Assembly (NCBI RefSeq): GCF_000429505.1
Contig: NZ_AUBZ01000027.1
Span: 1 to 64,000, forward strand
Length of the DNA stretch: 64,000 nucleotides
Source of the DNA: Aliagarivorans taiwanensis DSM 22990
Lineage (GTDB): Bacteria; Pseudomonadota; Gammaproteobacteria; Enterobacterales; Celerinatantimonadaceae
Reading direction: 5' to 3'
Shown: positions 56,769 to 64,000 of the stretch, piece after piece
Layout: every line of letters begins with the position of its first letter
How positions within the stretch are numbered: position 1 is the first letter of the stretch
Translations under genes and position numbers: made by a program
The notes under the pieces: model-generated
Told to the model about the DNA's origin: nothing
What the model saw: the letters and a program-made list of their open reading frames with translations, nothing else
Database searches by the model: none

Positions 56769-58019
56769 ATGGATCGTAGTCCGTCTCTGCTTCAATGGCT
56801 GCTAAAAGGCAGTTTGGTAATGCAGATCTTTATCGCCATTATCGTTGGCTCGGTACTGGCTATCGTTGCGCCTCAGCTGGCGCTGTCGCTGGATATACTG
56901 GGTGGCTTATTTGTCGGGGCATTGCGTGCAGTCGCACCTGTTCTGGTGTTTGTGCTGGTGATGTCGGCCCTGGCCAATCAGGCGCAAGGCAGCAATACCC
57001 AGATGCGCCCCATCGTCATCTTGTACCTGATCGGTACCTTTTCTGCCGCACTGATTGCGGTCGCCCTTAGCTTCTTGTTCCCGGTTGAGCTGGTGTTGGA
57101 AGCGGTCGTTGAGCGTAGCGCGCCACAAGGCCTGCAAGAAGTGCTTAGTACCCTAGTCTTTAAGATGGTCGATAACCCGGTGAATGCGCTGATTGAAGGC
57201 AACTTCATTGGCTTGTTGGTATGGGCTGTCGGTCTGGGTCTGGCATTCCGTAAAGCCACCGACACCACTCGTCAGATGGTCGGCGATTTGGCTAACGCGG
57301 TATCGGCAGTGGTTAAAATGGTGATCCGTTGTGCGCCTCTGGGTATTCTTGGCCTGGTAGCCAGCACTATCGCTGAGACCGGGTTCTCGGTACTGTGGAG
57401 CTACAGCCACCTGCTAGCGGTACTGCTGGCGGCCATGCTGCTGGTGGCCTTGGTGGTGAACCCGATCATCGTCTACCTGCACACCAAGCAAAACCCTTAT
57501 CCGCTGGTGTTTACCTGCCTGCGTGAGAGTGGCATCACTGCCTTCTTCACCCGCAGCTCAGCGGCCAATATTCCGGTTAACATGGAGCTATGTCGTCGGC
57601 TTAAGCTGCACGAAGACACCTATTCTGTATCCATCCCACTGGGTGCGACTATTAACATGGCGGGTGCGGCGATCACCATTACCGTGCTGACTTTGGCTGC
57701 GGTGAACACCCAGGGTATTGAGGTGAGCTTTGCCACTGCCGTACTGCTGAGTGTGGTGGCTTCGGTATCGGCTTGCGGCGCATCGGGCGTAGCCGGTGGT
57801 TCGCTGTTGCTTATCCCACTGGCGGCAAGCTTGTTTGGTATCGAGCCAGAAGTGGCGATGCAGGTTGTGGCGGTTGGCTTTATTATCGGTGTGATTCAAG
57901 ACTCGGCTGAGACCGCACTGAACAGCTCTACCGACGTAGTGTTTACTGCGGCAGCTAGTCACTCGGGCGCTAATGTGGCGGCTGACTTGTCGAGCTACCG
58001 TCAAAGCACACAAAGCTAA
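56769..58019 (+). CDS. sstT: Serine/threonine sodium symporter
   Basis: SstT imports serine and threonine with Na+. The 416-residue product (E. coli 414) belongs to the dicarboxylate/amino acid:cation symporter family, with about eight helices and two re-entrant loops. The first loop motif is [19 protein letters not shown] (serine-rich), and [20 protein letters not shown] contains the conserved N-M-x-G site. [19 protein letters not shown] and [15 protein letters not shown] complete the set. AGAAGGAAATATC precedes the ATG. It is a single gene ending in a bidirectional terminator. Confidence 0.96.
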   Translation: MDRSPSLLQWLLKGSLVMQIFIAIIVGSVLAIVAPQLALSLDILGGLFVGALRAVAPVLVFVLVMSALANQAQGSNTQMRPIVILYLIGTFSAALIAVALSFLFPVELVLEAVVERSAPQGLQEVLSTLVFKMVDNPVNALIEGNFIGLLVWAVGLGLAFRKATDTTRQMVGDLANAVSAVVKMVIRCAPLGILGLVASTIAETGFSVLWSYSHLLAVLLAAMLLVALVVNPIIVYLHTKQNPYPLVFTCLRESGITAFFTRSSAANIPVNMELCRRLKLHEDTYSVSIPLGATINMAGAAITITVLTLAAVNTQGIEVSFATAVLLSVVASVSACGASGVAGGSLLLIPLAASLFGIEPEVAMQVVAVGFIIGVIQDSAETALNSSTDVVFTAAASHSGANVAADLSSYRQSTQS

Positions 58020-58039
58020 GCTAGCGCCTGTTGAATAAT

Positions 58040-58067
58040 AAAAAAGCTACCCGAGGGTAGCTTTTTT
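58040..58067. terminator. Bidirectional terminator after sstT
   Basis: Six As and GCTACC (58040-58051), loop CGAG, then GGTAGC and six Ts (58056-58067). It serves sstT and the convergent zinc-ribbon gene. Confidence 0.9.
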
Positions 58068-58079
58068 ATTGCTGTCTGA

Positions 58080-58346
58080 TTATTGGTCTGGTATCTCATA
58101 CACCCGACGCTTTTTGGTCTTAATAACGACATTGCTCTTTTTCGGGCTATCGTCATAACTGCCAGCAACATAGCGCGCTTCACGTTTGAAGCTGGTTGCT
58201 GCAGGAGCGCTGGGTTTCGGAGAAGGAGCAATGACAGGAGGCTGTGGTGGCTTTTCAGGCATAGCAAACTTGAATCCACAATCTCGACAAGCCATCAAGG
58301 GTGGCTTGTGGCCGCCGCAAGAAGGGCAGACATGTTTATCACTCAC
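58080..58346 (-). CDS. Small zinc-ribbon protein of unknown function
   Basis: The product has 88 residues from GTG 58346, preceded by AAGGA at seven bases. An in-frame ATG at 58391 lies upstream of that site. Two cysteine pairs, CPSC and CRDC, within the first 22 residues make a rubredoxin-like zinc ribbon. A proline-rich linker (PEKPPQPPVIAPSPKPSAP) leads to a basic tail with KTKKRRVYEI. This layout suggests nucleic acid or protein binding rather than an enzyme. I do not recognise the family. It lies alone between sstT and trmO. Confidence 0.7.
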   Translation of the reverse strand: MSDKHVCPSCGGHKPPLMACRDCGFKFAMPEKPPQPPVIAPSPKPSAPAATSFKREARYVAGSYDDSPKKSNVVIKTKKRRVYEIPDQ

Positions 58347-58486
58347 TAGCGAGTCCTTCTTAGAAATGTTTAGGGGATAAAAAAGACGCACAACTTACCA
58401 CTGTTGGCGTCGTTTTGCATGTTTTCCTACCAATTTAGTTGAACTTATCTTGATTGTCCTACCACATTGGTTAATTGATAACATTA

Positions 58487-59239
58487 TTATCTGTCGAGAC
58501 GATTCACTTCGATGATAACTAGCTGCTTATCAATCACTTGCCAGCGAAGGTTGACATGAAAAAGTGTCACGCCGTAGATGCGCTCGTCATTGCTCTGTTT
58601 CTTGTATGCCGGGCGTGGATCTTGCGCGAGCACCTGTTCGACCACCGCGCGTTGCTTGGCACCTAAACCATGCTCTTTGGCTTGAGCTAATGCTGCATCC
58701 TGCCACTGTACCGTCAGGTCGCTCTCTGGAGCCGATTGGGCAAAGCCGCCTTGGGCGTCGGGGTGGCTGTCGGCGTAGGGAACATAGGGCTTGATGTCGT
58801 AGACCGGGGTGCCGTTTACCAAATCGCCGCCTTTGAACACCAGCACTGGGCCGTTGGGAGTGTGCTCAATCTTAGCCAGCTCCATCACCGACAGACCCAA
58901 ACCATTGGGGCGAAAACTGGAGCGAGTCGCGAATACCCCTAGCTTTTGATTGCCGCCCAAGCGAGGAGGGCGCACCTTGGCCTTCCAGCCTGCCTCTAAG
59001 TTTTGGTGAAAGGCAAACACTAACCAACAGTGAGAGAACTGCTCTAAGCCTTCGACAAAGTCTGAATGGTTAAACGGCGCCTTTAACACCAAGCGGGTTT
59101 CGGCGCTGGTTACCAAGCCGGGCTGGCGGGGCACCGAAAACTTTTCTGCGTAGGGGCTTTCAATCACCCCGATTGCTTCCAGCACTTGGTTAATAGGAGC
59201 TTGGTTTACAGGAGATTGCTTCATGCGCGCTTGGGTCAT
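58487..59239 (-). CDS. trmO: tRNA (N6-threonylcarbamoyladenosine-37 N6)-methyltransferase
   Basis: TrmO (YaeB/TsaA) methylates t6A37 to m6t6A in tRNA(Thr) and others, using SAM. The 250-residue product carries the family beta-barrel signature with IGVIESPYAEKFSVPRQPGL, HCWLVFAFHQN, RPPRLGGNQKLGVFATRSS and FRPNGLGLSV. Its ATG overlaps the rcsF stop by four bases (ATGA), so it is coupled to rcsF. The E. coli order proS-trmO-rcsF is kept except for the three inserted genes. Confidence 0.95.
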   Translation of the reverse strand: MTQARMKQSPVNQAPINQVLEAIGVIESPYAEKFSVPRQPGLVTSAETRLVLKAPFNHSDFVEGLEQFSHCWLVFAFHQNLEAGWKAKVRPPRLGGNQKLGVFATRSSFRPNGLGLSVMELAKIEHTPNGPVLVFKGGDLVNGTPVYDIKPYVPYADSHPDAQGGFAQSAPESDLTVQWQDAALAQAKEHGLGAKQRAVVEQVLAQDPRPAYKKQSNDERIYGVTLFHVNLRWQVIDKQLVIIEVNRLDR

Positions 59240-59610
59240 TCCTGAGGAACGGAGAAGGCGCGGGCAAAGCAGCTCAGCATCGCTTCACACCCGACTGGGT
59301 CGGTGACGGGGTAGCACTGCTGGATAACAATGGTATTGGCACCGATCAGTGAGGCTTGCTCACGGGCATCGTTACGGGCATCCACCAGTTGCGGTGGCAT
59401 ATCGTTGCTGCTCTCTTGGCAAGCAATGCCTTCCACCACCCCGAGGTACTCTGAGTTCAGCTCGTCGAACTGACCATCTTCGAGCACTTGTACCCGGCTG
59501 GCGGGCACGTAGTTCTCGAAGTTTTCTCTGTCGAGGTTGGTATTAAAGCTATAACCACCGGAGCAAGCGGAGAGCCCCAGAGTCATAATCACAAATGCGA
59601 GGTATTTCAT
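59236..59610 (-). CDS. rcsF: Rcs stress-sensor lipoprotein RcsF
   Basis: RcsF is an outer-membrane lipoprotein that reports envelope damage to the Rcs phosphorelay. The 124-residue product has a lipoprotein signal with lipobox LSAC (cysteine at residue 16). The C-terminal domain aligns with E. coli RcsF: GVVEGIACQESSNDMPPQLV, then ANTIVIQQCYP and VGCEAMLSCFARAFSV. The four cysteines of the mature domain match the two disulfides of RcsF. The position next to trmO supports this. IgaA, RcsC, RcsD and RcsB are not in the window. A hybrid histidine kinase is divergent, 107 bp away. Confidence 0.9.
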   Translation of the reverse strand: MKYLAFVIMTLGLSACSGGYSFNTNLDRENFENYVPASRVQVLEDGQFDELNSEYLGVVEGIACQESSNDMPPQLVDARNDAREQASLIGANTIVIQQCYPVTDPVGCEAMLSCFARAFSVPQE

Positions 59611-59717
59611 AGTGTTTACAACGGTTATGATGGAAAGCCCTAATTCTACGTTAAAAGCTGGCCGCTAACCCAACTATATTGTTAACTATAAACTGATAGG
59701 ATGATGAATACTCAAGG

Positions 59718-62700
59718 ATGCAGAGTTTGAGCGAGTTAGCAGGCTCACCTAAGTTACCGGGGCAAGCGCAACGCCTGAGCGTGATTGCCATCTTATTTTG
59801 TGCATGCCTGGTGGGCGCCGGAGCCCTTAGCCACTCTACTGACTGGCGTTATCCAGGTTGGCTAAACGAGCTGTTTACCATTTTGATATGGCTGGCCGTT
59901 GGCGCGATCTCCCTGGCCTCGTATTTCAGTTATCGCAGTAGCAAAGAGTATCGCTTGCTGATCGTCGGCAGTGGCTTTCTGGCGCTGTTTTGCCTGTACG
60001 CCTTCAAACTGCTCGGCACTAGCCCGGCATTGGCGGGCTGGATAGACACCTCCCTGCCGGAACTTCAAGATTGGTCCACCCTGATGGTGCGCAGCATGCT
60101 CGCCAGCGTACTGGTTAGCGGGATGCTGCTGATTAAACGCGAACAACGCTTGGGTAGTGGCGGCAAGCTTATTGTGCGGGTGCTGCTTAATAGCGCACTG
60201 TTGTTCTCGGTGCTCAATATTACCTTCCTGTATTTGATGGTATCGCCATTGATGGACAAGGTCACCACGGCGTTCTTCCAACTGGTGGATATCTCGGTAT
60301 CGCTGGTCTTTATCTGTGGGGTGTTGCTGTTCAGTTGGCGCCATCGCTGGGAACGTGGTGGGGTGGATTACGCCTTGATGCTGATGCTGCTGGGTAACAC
60401 CATTGTGCATATCTGGATCTTACCGGTCAGCCGTTTCTCCGAAGGCATGTCGACGCTGCTGGCGGGTGTTGTCGAGCTACTGTGTTACTTGTTGCTCCTC
60501 AAGCAAGTGTTGGTGGCCGGGCAGTCGTTGCATCGGCGCAGTCAAGCGTCACGCCACGATGAGCGGCTCACCCGCTTAGTGGATGCTGCGCGCGAGCGAA
60601 AGCTCACCATGGCGGAGCGTTTTCAGTTAAAGATCAGCGCCAAGATTGCTTTGCTGGCGGTGTGCCTGTCGGTAGTGGGGATTGGGGTGACCTATACCAT
60701 CTTTTACGCCTCGTTCGTGGAGGCCTTGGAGAAGGAGAAGTTCGTTGAGCTGGACTTGCGCAGCCATATCCAACAGGTGCGTTTGCAAAACCGCTTCGAC
60801 GGGCTGTACTTGCAGGTTCAGCAGTTTAGTCAGATCCCGCCTTTCGAATTGTTCCAGGAGCAGCAATACGTCAGTGGCGAGTATCTCCCGGTGGAGCGTG
60901 CTTACTGGCAGGAACGCTTAGGCAACAGCTTACATACCTTGCTGGCGCGTAACCCCAGCTTTGCCGCAGGCCACCTGTACGTCATCGACGAGGGTCTGGT
61001 GCAGCCCTATGTGAGGAAGGTGTCCTCACACCTTAGTCAGGGCCCATTAACCAGTCCCAGCCAAGAGCTACTCAACCGCGCGTGGCGCAGCCCACTGCGC
61101 ACCCAAGCGCAGGTCATCCGCGGCTCAGAAAGCCACCAGTGGCAGGTGGCCCAAGCGGTGGTCGATTCCATGGGCCAGCCCAATCTTATTTTATTGATTT
61201 ACGTGTCTTTGCCAGATGTGCTGGGTAGTATCGACCCTATTTATCCCATCGAAGATGGCATGCAGGCTGAGCTGCCCAACTCCATCTATGACAAGAATGG
61301 CAACCTGCTGTGGAGTACCGATTTTGATGGCAGCCAAGGGCTGTTGTCGGTGTTCCAAAACTATTCGCGCTTAAAAGGCCTGCTCGACTCACCCATTCAG
61401 GATGTGGATGAACAGGTGATCAAGGTCGGCTACCACCTCTACAGCATCCAACGCTTTGCCTATCTTCCGGGGATGCCCGGGGAGTATTTGGAGTTGGTGC
61501 AGGTGGAAGACCACCGCAAAGCGCTGGCGGCAACTCGCAGCGCGTCCTCGCAAGCGCTTTGGGCGGTAATAGCGGTGGTGGCGCTGGTGATCTTCGTGGG
61601 GTGGTTCTTCGCCCATACCATCGTCGGGCCGGTGCGTTATCTGAGTAACGCGACCCTGTTGTTTGGTGAGCGCAATATTAAGGTGAACCTGCCGACCAAC
61701 GCCAGCGATGAGGTGGGAGTGCTGGCCAAGGCCATCGATACCATGCGCGAGCAGGTGAGTGCCCGCACTGAAGAGTTGCAGCAAGAGGTGGTGCAGCGCC
61801 AGCGCAGCGAGCGAGAACTTAAATCGGCCCGCCAACGCGCTGAGCAAGCCTCGGTGGCCAAGAGTGAATTCATGGCGGTGATGAGCCATGAAATCCGCAC
61901 GCCGATGAACGGAATCCTTGGGATGAGCCAGCTGCTCTCAAGTACTCATCTGGAACCCAGTCAGCGTGATTATCTTGAAACCATCGAGAGCTCCAGTAAG
62001 GCCTTGATGGGCATCCTTAACGACATGCTGGATTTCTCCAAGATTGAAGCTGGCAAGTTGGAGTTGGAGCGGGCACCGTTCAATTTGTACAACGCGATTA
62101 GCGATGTGGTGCACCTCTACTCCCACCATGCTCAGGTCAAAAACATCCGAGTGAATGTGGATTATGCCGAGGATAAGCCCCGCTGGTACTGGGGCGATCT
62201 GGGGCGGGTGCGCCAGATTATTTTGAACTTGGTCAGCAATGCGGTGAAGTTTACCCTGCAAGGGGAAGTGCGCATCAAGGCCACCCGCTATAGCAATACC
62301 GTGGGTGAGCATCTGTTGTGCATCGAGGTCAGTGACACCGGGATCGGCATTGAAAAAGAGGCCCAAAAACAGCTGTTTGTACCATTCACCCAAGCGGATT
62401 CTTCGACCACCCGGCGCTTTGGTGGTACCGGTTTAGGGCTGGCTATCTCCCAGCAACTAGTGAGCCTGATGGGCGGGCGCATCGAGCTGGAATCCGCACC
62501 TCAGCAAGGCTCGACCTTTTCAATTTTGCTTCCTCTTGATGCCTTAACCGAGGAGGAGATCGAGGGGTTACAGCAAACCCAAGCAGAAGTTGGTGAGTTG
62601 GGTGACTCCTTCCCGCCGATTGCTGGCCGAGTGCTATTAGTGGAAGACACCATGGTCAACCAACGGGTGGCGGGTTTGATGCTAGACAGCTTTGGTCTGG

Positions 62701-63539
62701 ATGTGGTGTTGGCCAATAACGGATTGGAAGCAATTGAGCGTTATAAAGAGTGGAAGGACGATATCTCCTTAATCCTGATGGATTGTTTGATGCCGGAGCT
62801 GGATGGCTATCAGGCGACTATGAGGATCCGGCGCATGGAAAAAGATGTACGGCGCGTGCCGATTGTCGCCTTAACCGCCAATGCCCACCGCGGGGCCTAT
62901 CAGGCCTGTCTCGATGCAGGCATGGATGATTTTCTCTCCAAGCCGATAGATCGCGAGGCGCTCTATCGGGTGTTGAGACACTGGATTGTTACCATGGATA
63001 AGAAAACCAAACCCGATATGGATGTAGATGAGTTGAACGAACGGATCGAGAATCAAGTCGCTGCGGCCCAAGCCAAGTCGATAGAAAAAGAAGCAAAGTC
63101 GCTAGAGCAACAGGCCCAGTTGAGCCCAGAGTCGGCGGTATCAGAACCGCCGCGCGAACAGGTGGCGTCAAGCGCCGCCGGCGCTGCTCTTCAGCACGTG
63201 GAGCTGGAGGTGTATCAAGAGATGCGCGAGAGCATCGGTGAAGACTTTGGCCTGATACTCGAGCAGTACTTTGAAGAAACCGACGAGATGATAGCCCAGC
63301 TGCACAGCGCCATTGAGCAGCAGAACCAACCAGAAGTGCAGCGGCTGGCGCACAGTATCAAGTCCAGTAGCGCCTACTTTGGTGGCCATGTGGTGCATGA
63401 TCATGCCAAGCAGTTAGAGGGACTGGCAAAGCAGCAAAGCGATGCCGAAAGCCTCATGCCGTTGGCAGCCAAGCTCAAGCAAGTCTACCAGCTCACCCGC
63501 GACGAGATGGCACAGCTGCAACAGCGCGAGAGTGTCTAA
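59718..63539 (+). CDS. Hybrid sensor histidine kinase with HisKA, HATPase, receiver and HPt domains
   Basis: The product has 1273 residues. Residues 1-270 hold about eight transmembrane helices, a MASE-like integral sensor. A ninth helix (about 307-330) leads to an extracytoplasmic region of about 280 residues, a tenth helix (about 613-636), HAMP and a short coiled coil. HisKA has the phospho-acceptor His724 in VMSHEIRTPMNG. The ATPase domain has NLVSNAVKFT, DTGIGI and FGGTGLGLAIS. The receiver has Asp1022 in LILMDCLMPELDG, and the HPt has His1212 in LAHSIKSSSAYF. All phosphorelay residues are present. Start ATG 59718 overlaps AAGGA; TTG 59727, eight bases after it, is a good alternative. Ligand and response regulator are unknown. 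Confidence 0.93.
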   Translation: MQSLSELAGSPKLPGQAQRLSVIAILFCACLVGAGALSHSTDWRYPGWLNELFTILIWLAVGAISLASYFSYRSSKEYRLLIVGSGFLALFCLYAFKLLGTSPALAGWIDTSLPELQDWSTLMVRSMLASVLVSGMLLIKREQRLGSGGKLIVRVLLNSALLFSVLNITFLYLMVSPLMDKVTTAFFQLVDISVSLVFICGVLLFSWRHRWERGGVDYALMLMLLGNTIVHIWILPVSRFSEGMSTLLAGVVELLCYLLLLKQVLVAGQSLHRRSQASRHDERLTRLVDAARERKLTMAERFQLKISAKIALLAVCLSVVGIGVTYTIFYASFVEALEKEKFVELDLRSHIQQVRLQNRFDGLYLQVQQFSQIPPFELFQEQQYVSGEYLPVERAYWQERLGNSLHTLLARNPSFAAGHLYVIDEGLVQPYVRKVSSHLSQGPLTSPSQELLNRAWRSPLRTQAQVIRGSESHQWQVAQAVVDSMGQPNLILLIYVSLPDVLGSIDPIYPIEDGMQAELPNSIYDKNGNLLWSTDFDGSQGLLSVFQNYSRLKGLLDSPIQDVDEQVIKVGYHLYSIQRFAYLPGMPGEYLELVQVEDHRKALAATRSASSQALWAVIAVVALVIFVGWFFAHTIVGPVRYLSNATLLFGERNIKVNLPTNASDEVGVLAKAIDTMREQVSARTEELQQEVVQRQRSERELKSARQRAEQASVAKSEFMAVMSHEIRTPMNGILGMSQLLSSTHLEPSQRDYLETIESSSKALMGILNDMLDFSKIEAGKLELERAPFNLYNAISDVVHLYSHHAQVKNIRVNVDYAEDKPRWYWGDLGRVRQIILNLVSNAVKFTLQGEVRIKATRYSNTVGEHLLCIEVSDTGIGIEKEAQKQLFVPFTQADSSTTRRFGGTGLGLAISQQLVSLMGGRIELESAPQQGSTFSILLPLDALTEEEIEGLQQTQAEVGELGDSFPPIAGRVLLVEDTMVNQRVAGLMLDSFGLDVVLANNGLEAIERYKEWKDDISLILMDCLMPELDGYQATMRIRRMEKDVRRVPIVALTANAHRGAYQACLDAGMDDFLSKPIDREALYRVLRHWIVTMDKKTKPDMDVDELNERIENQVAAAQAKSIEKEAKSLEQQAQLSPESAVSEPPREQVASSAAGAALQHVELEVYQEMRESIGEDFGLILEQYFEETDEMIAQLHSAIEQQNQPEVQRLAHSIKSSSAYFGGHVVHDHAKQLEGLAKQQSDAESLMPLAAKLKQVYQLTRDEMAQLQQRESV

Positions 63540-63570
63540 CCGTTCGGTTTTATTGTCACTTTATACCTGG

Positions 63571-63595
63571 GCGGACCGGGGAAAAGCAGGTCCGC
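63571..63595 (+). terminator. Possible terminator after the hybrid kinase
   Basis: GCGGACC (63571-63577) and GGTCCGC (63589-63595) form a 7-bp stem with an 11-nt loop, followed by TTATA rather than a T run. Weak evidence. Confidence 0.4.
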
Positions 63596-63672
63596 TTATA
63601 GCCCCTCTAAACGCACTTCGTTAGCCTAATTCTCTCCCAAGTCTCCCTTTAACCTGTCTTATAAGTTGCTGC

Positions 63673-63689
63673 TTGGCTGGAAAATTGCA
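63673..63689 (+). promoter_or_regulatory. Candidate sigma-54 promoter for the chemotaxis receptor
   Basis: TTGGCTGGAAAATTGCA has the GG and GC dinucleotides ten bases apart, plus TTGGC and TTGCA matching the -24/-12 consensus (TTGGCAC, TTGCA). It lies about 147 bases before the receptor start. Sigma-54 control of chemotaxis genes is known in related bacteria, but no enhancer site was identified. Confidence 0.45.
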
Positions 63690-63835
63690 GTCATTTCGGG
63701 CAGTGTTATGACCTTTGCCAGCTTTTGATGTAGAAATTAGTGGCGATTTTCCGAGCAAAATCACCTCTATCGACACAGCAAACGGTGGTCAATTGTTCCG
63801 GTGTTAACAGTTATACGTCCTGAGGGAGTAGGTGC

Positions 63836-64000
63836 GTGTCGATATCCAAGAAGTTATTAGTTGTATTCAGTTTTATTGGCGTACTGATGTTCGGCTCTGC
63901 CGGACTGGTGTACTGGCAGATTACTCAGGTCAATCAGTTACAAGCGCAAGTCAGCCAGGTTCAGATGCCGATTGTGGCCAAGAGCAACCAGGTTGAAAGT
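63836..64000 (+). CDS. Methyl-accepting chemotaxis protein, N-terminal part (runs off the window)
   Basis: The frame opens at GTG 63836 with GAGGGAG upstream and is still open at the window end (55 residues). The N-terminus MSISKKLLVVFSFIGVLMF is a transmembrane helix typical of chemoreceptors, followed by the start of a helical sensor region (QITQVNQLQAQVSQVQMPIV). The assignment to the MCP family rests only on this N-terminal appearance; the signalling hairpin would lie beyond the window. Confidence 0.6.
   Translation, partial: MSISKKLLVVFSFIGVLMFGSAGLVYWQITQVNQLQAQVSQVQMPIVAKSNQVES

Noticed and set aside
1-64000. tRNA, rRNA, CRISPR arrays, prophage or defence systems
   Set aside because: No cloverleaf, rRNA stretch, regular direct repeats, integrase or known defence gene was recognised on either strand.

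Overview
The window looks like chromosomal DNA of a marine-type gammaproteobacterium in the Vibrionales/Alteromonadales/Aeromonadales neighbourhood. The evidence is the gene content and order: xseA-guaBA, purMN/upp, hda, bepA, bcp/gcvR, bamC, the map-glnD-dapD operon facing rpsB-tsf-pyrH-frr, the uppS-to-lpxB envelope block, rnhB-dnaE-accA-tilS, and proS/trmO/rcsF. It also has the long 344-residue DapD form, and a short inverted-repeat element resembling intergenic repeats of marine gammaproteobacteria. I cannot name the genus. There are no rRNA or tRNA genes, CRISPR arrays or prophage here. TTG and GTG starts are common.

Layout. 1-377: 5' end of an IS4-family insertion sequence, apparently inserted into the xseA terminator. 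407-4973: xseA divergent from guaBA. 5125-7836: small exported protein, cupin, a MITE-like repeat and a SulP transporter. 7911-10402: purMN divergent from upp. 10389-12175: DUF2066 protein and hda. 12208-14390: DUF2069 protein, arsC-like reductase and bepA on the minus strand. 14621-15939: TusA-like protein and perM. 16003-18430: bcp and gcvR divergent from bamC, without the dapA that usually sits beside bamC. 18482-20688: a CHMI-like tautomerase and an HD-GYP phosphodiesterase. 20770-25279: map-glnD-dapD. 25280-39532: ribosomal promoter and S2 leader, then rpsB-tsf-pyrH-frr-uppS-cdsA-dxr-rseP-bamA-skp-lpxD-fabZ-lpxA-lpxB, covering translation, UMP synthesis, undecaprenyl and phospholipid precursors, sigma-E proteolysis, outer-membrane protein assembly and lipid A. 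39536-41890: two minus-strand accessory genes (polysaccharide deacetylase, DUF2135-TPR protein) that split lpxB from rnhB. 42102-48591: rnhB-dnaE-accA-tilS.

48542-64000 mixes core and signalling genes: a GGDEF protein overlapping tilS tail-to-tail, a patatin-like lipase, a 997-residue LacI-sensor/PAS/GGDEF/EAL protein, proS, a hexapeptide acetyltransferase, sstT, a zinc-ribbon protein, rcsF-trmO, a 1273-residue hybrid histidine kinase divergent from rcsF, and the start of a chemotaxis receptor.

Most of the window is conserved core genome and I found no clear-cut new defence or biosynthetic system. The parts most worth a second look are the LacI-sensor c-di-GMP enzyme, the rcsF/hybrid-kinase divergent pair, the deacetylase/DUF2135-TPR insertion inside the lpx-dnaE block, the IS4 insertion into a terminator, and the inverted repeats around hda.
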